Positions 57,662-64,000 of a stretch of 64,000 bases of DNA are shown here, piece after piece. A program made the position numbers and the translations under genes. The DNA is from Flavobacteriales bacterium. GTDB taxonomy: Bacteria; Bacteroidota; Bacteroidia; Flavobacteriales; Flavobacteriaceae. Within the stretch, counting starts at the first letter, position 1; every line of letters begins with the position of its first letter. The DNA lies in NCBI GenBank assembly GCA_020635875.1, contig JACJYY010000002.1:62001-126000 (forward strand), given 5' to 3'. The notes under the pieces were generated by a model. The model did not search any database, was not told the DNA's origin, and saw only the letters and a program-made list of their open reading frames with translations.

Positions 57662-58108
57662 ATGAAAATACGTGTTCCCTTCTTAGCATTATCGTTTTTA
57701 TGTTTGTTCTTTTGGTCATGCCAAAACAAAAAAGACGATTCCTCTAACTCGAATGAATCGGCAAGCGATTTGTTCGAAAGTGAATCAGCGAACAACCATC
57801 CAGGCAAAAAGATATATGACAATAAGTGTGCTGCCTGTCACAGAGAAAGCGGTCAAGGAATCACTAATGCCTTTCCTCCATTAGCTCAGTCGGACTATTT
57901 AAATGCCAATCCTGAAAAATCAATTGAAGCCATCATAAAAGGATTGTCTGGAGAAATCAAGGTAAATGGTGTGACTTATAATTCTGTAATGTCTCCAATT
58001 GACGCAACTAACCAAGAGATAGCAGATGTATTAACTTATGTATACAGCCAATGGGGCAATAATAAAACGGTAATAACCCCCGAAATGGTTGAAAAATTGA
58101 GACAATAA
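57662..58108 (+). CDS. Cytochrome c lipoprotein
   Basis: 148 residues. A lipoprotein signal ends in FFWSCQNKK, then comes an acidic Ser/Asn linker and a class I cytochrome c domain: IYDNKCAACHRESGQG (heme site CAACH, about 57) and the distal Met in YNSVMSPIDATNQEIADVLTYV (about 102). It should carry electrons on the periplasmic face. Both heme ligands are intact, in contrast to the cytochrome-like pseudogene at 8.3 kb. Monocistronic. Confidence 0.9.
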   Translation: MKIRVPFLALSFLCLFFWSCQNKKDDSSNSNESASDLFESESANNHPGKKIYDNKCAACHRESGQGITNAFPPLAQSDYLNANPEKSIEAIIKGLSGEIKVNGVTYNSVMSPIDATNQEIADVLTYVYSQWGNNKTVITPEMVEKLRQ

Positions 58109-58111
58109 AAA

Positions 58112-58150
58112 AACCTTAGTAAATGCTTATTTCAACATTTACTAAGGCTT
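58112..58150. terminator. bidirectional terminator
   Basis: A 12-bp perfect stem CCTTAGTAAATG / CATTTACTAAGG with a 10-base loop lies between the cytochrome gene and the converging dnaJ. A- and T-runs flank it on both sides. Confidence 0.88.
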
Positions 58151-58170
58151 TTGCTTTGACCACTATGTTC

Positions 58171-59280
58171 TTAGGAGAACATATCCTTTACTTTTTCAAA
58201 AAATGATTTATCCTGCTTATCAGGATTTGGTGTAAAATTATCGCTTTGTAATTCCTTCTCAAAAAACGCCAATTGTTCCTTTGTCAATTCTTGAGGTGTC
58301 CACACATTAACATGTATTAATAAATCTCCTCGTCCATAACCTTGAATATTTGGCACTCCTTTGCCTTTCAAACGTAGAATCTTACCCGACTGAATACCTG
58401 CATCCAATTTAATTCGAACTTTACTATTAACTACCTGTATATCTTTAGCCACTCCTAAAACCGCCTCTGGGAAACTGATATACAAATCTAAATGTAAATT
58501 TTCTCCTTCTCTCTTAAGTGTTTCGTGTTCCACCTCTTCAATCACAACAATCAAATCTCCTGGCACTCCATTACTAGGTGCATCATTACCTTTACCCGAA
58601 ACTTTTAATTGCATCCCGTCCTGAACACCTGCTGGTATCTGTACAGATACTGTTTCTTCTTCTACAACCATACCTTCTGCATCGGCATGCGTCGGTTTAG
58701 ATTTAATAGACTGTCCTACTCCTCCACATGTAGGACACGGACTAGAGGTCTGCATTCTCCCTAAAATGGTATTGGTTACACGAGTTACTTGCCCCGTTCC
58801 ATTACATGTCGAACATGTCGAATAAGTAACACCACTAGCTAGTTTTTTACGTTTAACTTTTACCTTTTTATCCACTCCATTGACAATGTCTTCAAGAGTT
58901 AATTTGATTTTTATCCTAAGGTTACTTCCTTTAAAACGTCTTGGACCGCTACTTCTTCCGCCTCCAAAACCTCCTCCGAAGCCTCCGCCAAATATATCTC
59001 CAAACTGACTGAATATGTCTTCCATATTCATACCTCCTCCACCAAATCCACCAGAACCGTCAAATGCCTGATGTCCGTATTGATCGTATTGTGCTCTCTT
59101 TTGAGGATCACTCAATACTTCATAGGCAGCGGCAGCTTCTTTAAATTTTTCTTCGGCACTAGCATCTCCTGGGTTCTTGTCAGGATGATATTTTACCGCC
59201 ATTTTACGGTATGCCTTTTTTATCTCCTGTTCAGAAGCCCCTTTTGAGATACCTAAAACTTCATAAAAATCTTTTTTCAT
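58171..59280 (-). CDS. dnaJ: Chaperone DnaJ
   Basis: 369 residues. The J domain has YHPDKNPGD (HPD at about 33), and a Gly/Phe-rich stretch ([14 protein letters not shown] ... [11 protein letters not shown]) follows. Only two CxxCxGxG motifs are visible (CSTCNGTG and CPTCGGVG), not the usual four, so a single zinc site. C-terminal beta domains ([19 protein letters not shown]) are complete. It lies 24 bases after grpE; dnaK is not in the window. Confidence 0.94.
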   Translation of the reverse strand: MKKDFYEVLGISKGASEQEIKKAYRKMAVKYHPDKNPGDASAEEKFKEAAAAYEVLSDPQKRAQYDQYGHQAFDGSGGFGGGGMNMEDIFSQFGDIFGGGFGGGFGGGRSSGPRRFKGSNLRIKIKLTLEDIVNGVDKKVKVKRKKLASGVTYSTCSTCNGTGQVTRVTNTILGRMQTSSPCPTCGGVGQSIKSKPTHADAEGMVVEEETVSVQIPAGVQDGMQLKVSGKGNDAPSNGVPGDLIVVIEEVEHETLKREGENLHLDLYISFPEAVLGVAKDIQVVNSKVRIKLDAGIQSGKILRLKGKGVPNIQGYGRGDLLIHVNVWTPQELTKEQLAFFEKELQSDNFTPNPDKQDKSFFEKVKDMFS

Positions 59281-59304
59281 CTTTTTATACTTTTTGAACC
59301 TAAA

Positions 59305-59856
59305 CTAGCTTCCTATTACAACTTTAGGGAAACGAATTGTTTTAGTTCCTAATTTGTACCCCTTTTCTATTTGGTCTATAATTTTTCCTTTCATGTCTTC
59401 GGACGGAGCAGGTATCTGAGTAATCGCCTCATGGATATCAGCATCAAAAGTATCCCCTACACCTACTTCTATTACTTCTAATCCCTTTGACGTTAGTGTT
59501 CCTTTCAATTTTTCATGAATTAACTCTACTCCTTTTACCAAATCCTTGTCTCCAGACTTGTTTATCTCTACCAACGCTCTATCAAAATCATCCATCACAG
59601 GCAACAATGACTGTAATACTTCTTGATTGGCAGTAGTGAATAACTCTATGCGCTCTTTAGCTGTTCTTCGTTTATAATTTTCGAACTCTGCAAATAATCG
59701 CAAATATTTATCCTTTTCCTTTTCTAAATCTGACTTCAATTGTTCTTCAACTGACAACTTTTCCGCCTCCTCTACAACTTCTTTTTGTTTTGAGGTCTCA
59801 TTTCCTTCTATAATCGGTTGGTCTTTTTCTATTTCTTCAGAATTAGTAGTACTCAT
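59305..59856 (-). CDS. grpE: Nucleotide exchange factor GrpE
   Basis: 183 residues. An acidic N-terminus leads to a long coiled coil (KLSVEEQLKSDLEKEKDKYLRLFAEFENYKRRTAKE), the four-helix bundle (LLPVMDDFDRALVEI) and the C-terminal beta domain (DTFDADIHEAITQIPA ... GYKLGTKTIRFPKVVI). It releases ADP from DnaK. Paired with dnaJ in a two-gene operon. No CIRCE element is seen in the 151-base leader. Confidence 0.94.
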   Translation of the reverse strand: MSTTNSEEIEKDQPIIEGNETSKQKEVVEEAEKLSVEEQLKSDLEKEKDKYLRLFAEFENYKRRTAKERIELFTTANQEVLQSLLPVMDDFDRALVEINKSGDKDLVKGVELIHEKLKGTLTSKGLEVIEVGVGDTFDADIHEAITQIPAPSEDMKGKIIDQIEKGYKLGTKTIRFPKVVIGS

Positions 59857-59950
59857 ATGTCTTCAAATTAAATAATATGTGTTTTATGTTTTTATAGTCA
59901 ATTTGTTTGCCATATCACAAACACTGTCAACATGACATTCGTAATAAACA

Positions 59951-59977
59951 AAAAAACCACTTGACTAAGTGGTTTTT
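59951..59977 (-). terminator. terminator of thrS-infC-rpmI-rplT operon
   Basis: The stem AACCACTT / AAGTGGTT with a GACT-type loop is followed by a T-run on the minus strand. It lies 31 bases after the rplT stop. Confidence 0.85.
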
Positions 59978-60007
59978 TGAAATAAGTAAGATTGTAAATT
60001 GAACAAA

Positions 60008-60352
60008 CTATTTAACTTTCTTTACAATTGCTTTAAAAGCTTCTGGGTGATTCATCGCTAAATCGGCTAGAACTTTTCTGTTCAATTCGATTCCGTTAGC
60101 TTTTACTTTACCCATAAATTGAGAATATGACATTCCTTCTAAACGTGCTCCAGCGTTAATACGTTGAATCCACAAAGCGCGGAAATTTCTCTTTTTTGCT
60201 TTTCTGTCACGGTATGAATAAGCCATTGCTTTTTCTACCGCATTCTTGGCTACTGTCCAAACGTTTTTACGTCTCCCAAAGAATCCTTTAGCTTGTTTTA
60301 ATAATTTTTTTCTTCGTGCTCTACTAGCAACTGCGTTGACTGATCTTGGCAT
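60008..60352 (-). CDS. rplT: 50S ribosomal protein L20
   Basis: 114 residues, [54 protein letters not shown] and the C-terminal globular domain [17 protein letters not shown]. Needed early in 50S assembly. It follows rpmI by 93 bases. L20 represses rpmI-rplT in other bacteria through an mRNA structure; the gap here is long enough to hold one but I cannot define it. Confidence 0.97.
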   Translation of the reverse strand: MPRSVNAVASRARRKKLLKQAKGFFGRRKNVWTVAKNAVEKAMAYSYRDRKAKKRNFRALWIQRINAGARLEGMSYSQFMGKVKANGIELNRKVLADLAMNHPEAFKAIVKKVK

Positions 60353-60445
60353 TTCTTTTAAATTTTTTTTACATTAGGCGATACTGATGTATTCTTAGGT
60401 GCCTGAATATAGGGTTTATACTAAATTTTTAACCGCAACAAAAAA

Positions 60446-60646
60446 TTAAGACAATAATCTTAATTGTTGTTTAATGTTAGCTTCATCTGATTCGTGAACT
60501 AAACCAGAGTGTGTTAAAGCAAGCTTACGTTTTTTAGACTTTTTAGTCAAGATATGACTTTTAAAAGCATGCTTTCTTTTAATTTTTCCAGTACCTGTAA
60601 GCTTAAAACGCTTTTTAGCACTAGATTTCGTTTTCATTTTAGGCAT
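60446..60646 (-). CDS. rpmI: 50S ribosomal protein L35
   Basis: 66 residues, [24 protein letters not shown] with [16 protein letters not shown], an exact family match. Second of the ribosomal genes after infC (28-base gap). Confidence 0.96.
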   Translation of the reverse strand: MPKMKTKSSAKKRFKLTGTGKIKRKHAFKSHILTKKSKKRKLALTHSGLVHESDEANIKQQLRLLS

Positions 60647-60674
60647 CTCTCCTAGGTTTTATAATTAATCTTAC

Positions 60675-61235
60675 TTATTTCTTTTTTACCGGGGCAATGA
60701 ACATTATCATTCTTTTACCCTCTAGAACTGGCATGGACTCCACCTTACCATATTCCTCTAAATCTTGAGCCAATCTTAATAATAAAATTTGACCTTGATC
60801 TTTGTATATAATCGAACGTCCTTTGAAGAATACAAAAGCTTTTAACTTTGATCCATCCTTCAAGAACTTCATCGCGTTCTTTTTCTTAAACTCATAATCG
60901 TGCTCATCTGTTTGAGGACCAAAACGAATTTCTTTTATTGTAATTTGAGTAGACTTAGCTTTTAAAACTTTCTCTCGTTTCTTTTGTTCGTAAAGAAACT
61001 TCTTATAATCCATTATTTTACACACAGGTGGCTCCGCGTTCGGCGATATCTCAACCAAATCTAACTCCATCTCAGCCGCCATTTTTACGGCAATTGATGT
61101 TCTGTAAACACCTGCCTCGACATTATCTCCAACAACTCGCACCTCTGGAGTACGAATGTCCGAGTTAATTCTATGCGCATCTTTTTTTTCTACTTGTACA
61201 GGACGTCTTGGTCCTTTACTTCTACGTATTGCTAT
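60675..61235 (-). CDS. infC: Translation initiation factor IF-3 (apparent ATA start)
   Basis: 186 residues if read from ATA at 61235-61233. The frame from GTG 61142 would begin at [11 protein letters not shown] and lack about 31 conserved N-terminal residues ([28 protein letters not shown]). An in-frame TGA lies two codons before the ATA (61241-61239), and no ATG, GTG or TTG occurs between it and the conserved segment. IF-3 genes often use rare starts (ATT in E. coli), because IF-3 itself rejects them, which gives autoregulation. Key segments [16 protein letters not shown] and MFIAPVKKK are intact. Confidence 0.93.
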   Translation of the reverse strand: MAIRRSKGPRRPVQVEKKDAHRINSDIRTPEVRVVGDNVEAGVYRTSIAVKMAAEMELDLVEISPNAEPPVCKIMDYKKFLYEQKKREKVLKAKSTQITIKEIRFGPQTDEHDYEFKKKNAMKFLKDGSKLKAFVFFKGRSIIYKDQGQILLLRLAQDLEEYGKVESMPVLEGKRMIMFIAPVKKK

Positions 61236-61251
61236 GGCTCAACTATTTAAA

Positions 61252-63198
61252 TTACACTTCAAATTTCTTCAACGTCTTATCAATATCCGCCTGAATAATC
61301 CTAACAAATTCCTCTACAGTAACTGTTTGATTTCCTTTCCCATCTTGTCCATGTTTGCGAATGGATATGGTATTGGTTTTCTCTTCTTCTTCTCCAATGA
61401 TAATCATATAAGGCATTTTCTGCATTTCTGCATCCCTTATTTTCTTACCAATGGTTTCATTGCGGTTGTCTAAGACCGTGCGAATTTCGTTATTTTCTAG
61501 TAACTGCAAAACTTTTTTTGCATAATTCTCATATTTTTCACTTAAAGACAATATGGCAACTTGCTCAGGCATCAACCACAATGGGAAATTTCCTCCTGTA
61601 TGCTCAATCAATATCGCAATAAATCTTTCCATAGATCCAAACGGTGCTCTATGAATCATTACTGGTCTATGCAACTCATTATCAGAGCCTTTATAACTTA
61701 AATCAAAACGCTCTGGCAAGTTATAATCCACCTGGATCGTTCCTAATTGCCAACTACGCCCCAAAGCATCTTTTACCATAAAATCCAACTTTGGCCCATA
61801 AAAAGCTGCCTCTCCATATTCTACTACAGTATTCAATCCTTTGTCTTTGGCCGCGTTGATAATAGCCTGCTCTGCCTTTTCCCAATTTTCGTCAGAACCA
61901 ATGTATTTTTCTTTATTTTCTGGATCTCTTAAGGAAACCTGAGCTGTAAAATTCTCAAAACCTAATGCTCCAAAAACGTAAAGCACTAAATCAATTACAT
62001 TTTTGAACTCCTGATCTAACTGACTAGGCATGCAAAAGATATGTGCATCATCTTGAGTAAATCCTCTTACTCTGGTCAACCCATGTAACTCACCACTTTG
62101 TTCATATCTATATACCGTCCCAAACTCTGCATAACGTTTTGGCAAATCTTTATACGACCATGGACTGTTATTATAAATCTCACAGTGATGAGGACAGTTC
62201 ATCGGCTTCAATAAAAATTCCTCTCCTTCTGCTGGTGTGTTGATTGGCTGAAAACTATCTGCTCCATATTTGGCATAATGACCAGATGTTTCGTACAATT
62301 CTTTTTGACCAATGTGTGGCGTAACCACCTGTTGATACCCTGCCGCTTTTTGTGCTTTTTTCAAAAAATCCTCTAATCGCTCACGTAAAGCCGCTCCTTT
62401 TGGCAACCATAAAGGCAAACCTTGACCTACCTTTTTAGAAAAAGCGAACAATTCTAACTCTTTACCTAATTTACGATGATCTCTTTTTTTTGCTTCTTCT
62501 AATAATGCCAAATATTCATTGAGTTCCTTTTGCTTAGGAAAAGACACGCCATACACACGGGTTAATTGTTTGTTTTTTTCATCCCCGCGCCAATAGGCTC
62601 CCGCAATACTCATGATTTTTACAGCCTTAATAATTCCAGTGTTAGGAACGTGACCTCCTCGACACAAATCTGTAAAGTTAGAATGGTCACAAAAAGTGAT
62701 AGTCCCGTCTTCTAGATTAGAAATTAATTCCGTTTTATACACATTATCCTTATACATTTCTAGAGCTTCAGCCTTAGAAACTGGACGCATTTTAAATTCG
62801 TGTTTTTCTCGTGCAATTTCAATAATACGATCCTCTATTCTTTTGAAATCATTTTCACTAATCTTTTGATCCTCAAAATCAACATCGTAATAAAATCCAT
62901 TATCAATAGCAGGACCTAATGTTAATTTAATACCCGGAAATTCTTCCTCTAACACCTGCGCCATAACATGAGACGTGGAATGCCAAAAAGCCTTTTTGCC
63001 TTCTTTATCATTCCATGTATACAACACCAAAGAACCATCCGTAGTCAATTCAGTTACGGTCTCCACTACTACATTATTAAAGGATGCCGAAATAACATTT
63101 CTGGCGAATCCTTCACTTATACTCTTAGCTACATCTAGCACCGTTACGCCACTGTCGTAACTTTTTACCGAACCGTCAGGTAATGTGATTTGAATCAT
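61252..63198 (-). CDS. thrS: Threonyl-tRNA synthetase
   Basis: 648 residues. A TGS domain ([27 protein letters not shown]) is followed by the editing domain ([13 protein letters not shown], Hxxx[13 protein letters not shown], with Cys and His) and the class II core ([46 protein letters not shown]), then the anticodon-binding domain. First gene of thrS-infC-rpmI-rplT; infC begins 16 bases after its stop. Confidence 0.97.
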   Translation of the reverse strand: MIQITLPDGSVKSYDSGVTVLDVAKSISEGFARNVISASFNNVVVETVTELTTDGSLVLYTWNDKEGKKAFWHSTSHVMAQVLEEEFPGIKLTLGPAIDNGFYYDVDFEDQKISENDFKRIEDRIIEIAREKHEFKMRPVSKAEALEMYKDNVYKTELISNLEDGTITFCDHSNFTDLCRGGHVPNTGIIKAVKIMSIAGAYWRGDEKNKQLTRVYGVSFPKQKELNEYLALLEEAKKRDHRKLGKELELFAFSKKVGQGLPLWLPKGAALRERLEDFLKKAQKAAGYQQVVTPHIGQKELYETSGHYAKYGADSFQPINTPAEGEEFLLKPMNCPHHCEIYNNSPWSYKDLPKRYAEFGTVYRYEQSGELHGLTRVRGFTQDDAHIFCMPSQLDQEFKNVIDLVLYVFGALGFENFTAQVSLRDPENKEKYIGSDENWEKAEQAIINAAKDKGLNTVVEYGEAAFYGPKLDFMVKDALGRSWQLGTIQVDYNLPERFDLSYKGSDNELHRPVMIHRAPFGSMERFIAILIEHTGGNFPLWLMPEQVAILSLSEKYENYAKKVLQLLENNEIRTVLDNRNETIGKKIRDAEMQKMPYMIIIGEEEEKTNTISIRKHGQDGKGNQTVTVEEFVRIIQADIDKTLKKFEV

Positions 63199-63223
63199 GA
63201 TTGATCTTTACTATTTGAGAGCG

Positions 63224-63254
63224 CAAATATAACTTTTTAACGAAAGACTTACAA
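63224..63254 (-). promoter_or_regulatory. promoter of thrS operon
   Basis: On the minus strand TTG at 63254-63252 and TATATTTG at 63231-63224 are 20 bases apart, a full Bacteroidota -33/-7 match. The leader to the ATG is about 20 bases, too short for a T-box. Confidence 0.7.
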
Positions 63255-63315
63255 TAGATATTGCCATTGATATTCTTGCGTTTTTTTAGTATTTTTTTGA
63301 GCCTAAACTTTTGAT

Positions 63316-64000
63316 ATGCTAAAACGTACTCTTCTCATCGAAAACAAGTATCAGATTACCACCCAAAATCTCCAATTAGTCATCAAATCTGACGCTATAG
63401 AAAAAACAATTCCTATAGAAGACATTGGTTATTTGATAATTGACCATCCTGAAATCTACATCAGTATCCCTGCTCTTAATTTGCTCACAGAAAACAATAC
63501 CGCCGTCATCATTTGTGGCAAGAATCACCTGCCTAATGGCATGATGATGAACCTCAACAGCCACCATATCCAACAAGAGATATTCAAAAATCAAATAAAT
63601 GCTACCACCCCTCTCAAAAAAAACCTATGGCAACAGACCATAAAACAAAAAATCCTTAACCAAGGGATTTTACTACAGCGACTTACACAAAAAGAAAATC
63701 ATTTTGATTTTTTAGCCAGTAAAGTTGCCAGTGGAGACACTAGTAACATGGAAGGAGTTGCGGCGCAACAGTACTGGAAACATTTTCCTGTTATTGAGGA
63801 TACTGGACTTAAAAGAGAACGTTATGGCGATTATCCCAACAACTTTTTAAACTACGGATATGCTATACTCCGAGCTGCTGTGGCTCGAGCACTTATGGGT
63901 AGCGGATTACTTTGCACACTGGGCATTCATCATCGGAACAAGTATAATTCATTTGCATTAGCTGATGACATCATGGAACCATTTAGACCTCTGGTAGATG
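63316..64000 (+). CDS. cas1: CRISPR-associated endonuclease Cas1, type II-like (truncated by window end)
   Basis: At least 228 residues from ATG 63316 with no stop before the window ends. It starts MLKRTLLIENKYQITTQ, then IPIEDIGYLIIDHPEI and VIICGKNHLPNGMMM, which are type II Cas1 traits. The catalytic Glu is in NMEGVAAQQYW (about 150), the His in GIHHRNKYNSFALADDIMEPFRP (about 210). PNNFLNYGYAILRAAVARAL is the conserved helical core. Cas1 integrates new spacers together with Cas2. No cas9 lies upstream, since thrS is divergent 117 bases away, and no repeats are seen. cas2, cas9 and the array may lie to the right. Confidence 0.93.
   Translation, partial: MLKRTLLIENKYQITTQNLQLVIKSDAIEKTIPIEDIGYLIIDHPEIYISIPALNLLTENNTAVIICGKNHLPNGMMMNLNSHHIQQEIFKNQINATTPLKKNLWQQTIKQKILNQGILLQRLTQKENHFDFLASKVASGDTSNMEGVAAQQYWKHFPVIEDTGLKRERYGDYPNNFLNYGYAILRAAVARALMGSGLLCTLGIHHRNKYNSFALADDIMEPFRPLVD

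Noticed and set aside
59857..60007. Heat-shock CIRCE operator before grpE
   Set aside because: No inverted repeat of the TTAGCACTC type is seen in the leader; the only hairpin is the rplT terminator.
63199..63315. Possible CRISPR leader or repeats before cas1
   Set aside because: No repeated unit is present; the gap holds the thrS promoter.
63376..63594. Minus-strand frame opposite cas1
   Set aside because: Shadow frame; the plus strand carries clear Cas1 motifs throughout.

Overview
This is a low-GC, gene-dense chromosomal window from a member of the Bacteroidota, almost certainly the family Flavobacteriaceae. The evidence is a type IX secretion (T9SS) sorting signal and a PorV/PorQ-family protein, several protein families I know mainly from Flavobacteriia (DUF5777, DUF6048, DUF6095, DUF6452, DUF4293), an Asn/Gln-rich Rho, a TAnnTTTG -7 promoter element before many genes, and near absence of Shine-Dalgarno sequences. 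I cannot name the genus from the sequence alone. Nearly all of it is core genome; no insertion sequence, prophage or CRISPR array is visible.

Layout. 1-6.1 kb: a minus-strand promoter and possible 15-codon leader ORF for a gene left of the window, then nadC-yihY-priA (minus), and divergent rlmH and a coiled-coil membrane protein. 6.2-9.3 kb: a small envelope/heme cluster (DUF5777 barrel, CxxCH/choice-anchor T9SS protein, OB-fold protein, cytochrome-c-like lipoprotein, YceI) in which both heme-motif proteins are broken. 9.3-15.2 kb: a fatty-acid beta-oxidation operon marR-fadB-fadA-acyl-CoA dehydrogenase, like fadNAE of Bacillus. 15.3-28.5 kb: the transcription/translation block DUF3467-rpoC-rpoB-rplL-rplJ-rplA-rplK-nusG-secE-tRNA-Trp-tuf-tRNA-Thr-Tyr-Thr, all read leftward. 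28.6-30.1 kb: hpf, xerC and rpsU, the last with a strong Shine-Dalgarno.

30.2-43.7 kb: metabolic and conserved genes (GlcD-like oxidase, AEC and SSS transporters, an acyl-CoA carboxylase beta subunit, M1 peptidase, RlmD with DUF6452/DUF6048, Rho). 43.8-53.3 kb: DUF4293, a lipoprotein, a phosphodiesterase, a NUDIX gene divergent from pyrE with interlocked promoters, lptB, a GH25 lysozyme, phosphatidylserine synthase, a PorV/PorQ-family protein, lnt and yaaA. 53.5-58.1 kb: a higBA toxin-antitoxin pair, a sigma-54 response regulator lacking its DNA-binding domain, a NatAB-like ABC transporter and a cytochrome c lipoprotein. 58.2-63.2 kb: dnaJ-grpE and the classical thrS-infC-rpmI-rplT operon, where infC appears to start at a rare ATA codon. 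63.3 kb to the end: the start of a type II-like cas1 that runs off the window.

The points most worth following are the edge cas1 with no cas9 in front of it, the decaying heme/YceI cluster, the ATA start of infC, the strong SD of rpsU, the hairpin between rplL and rpoB, and the interlocked pyrE/NUDIX promoters. No intergenic stretch exceeds 300 bases without a gene.
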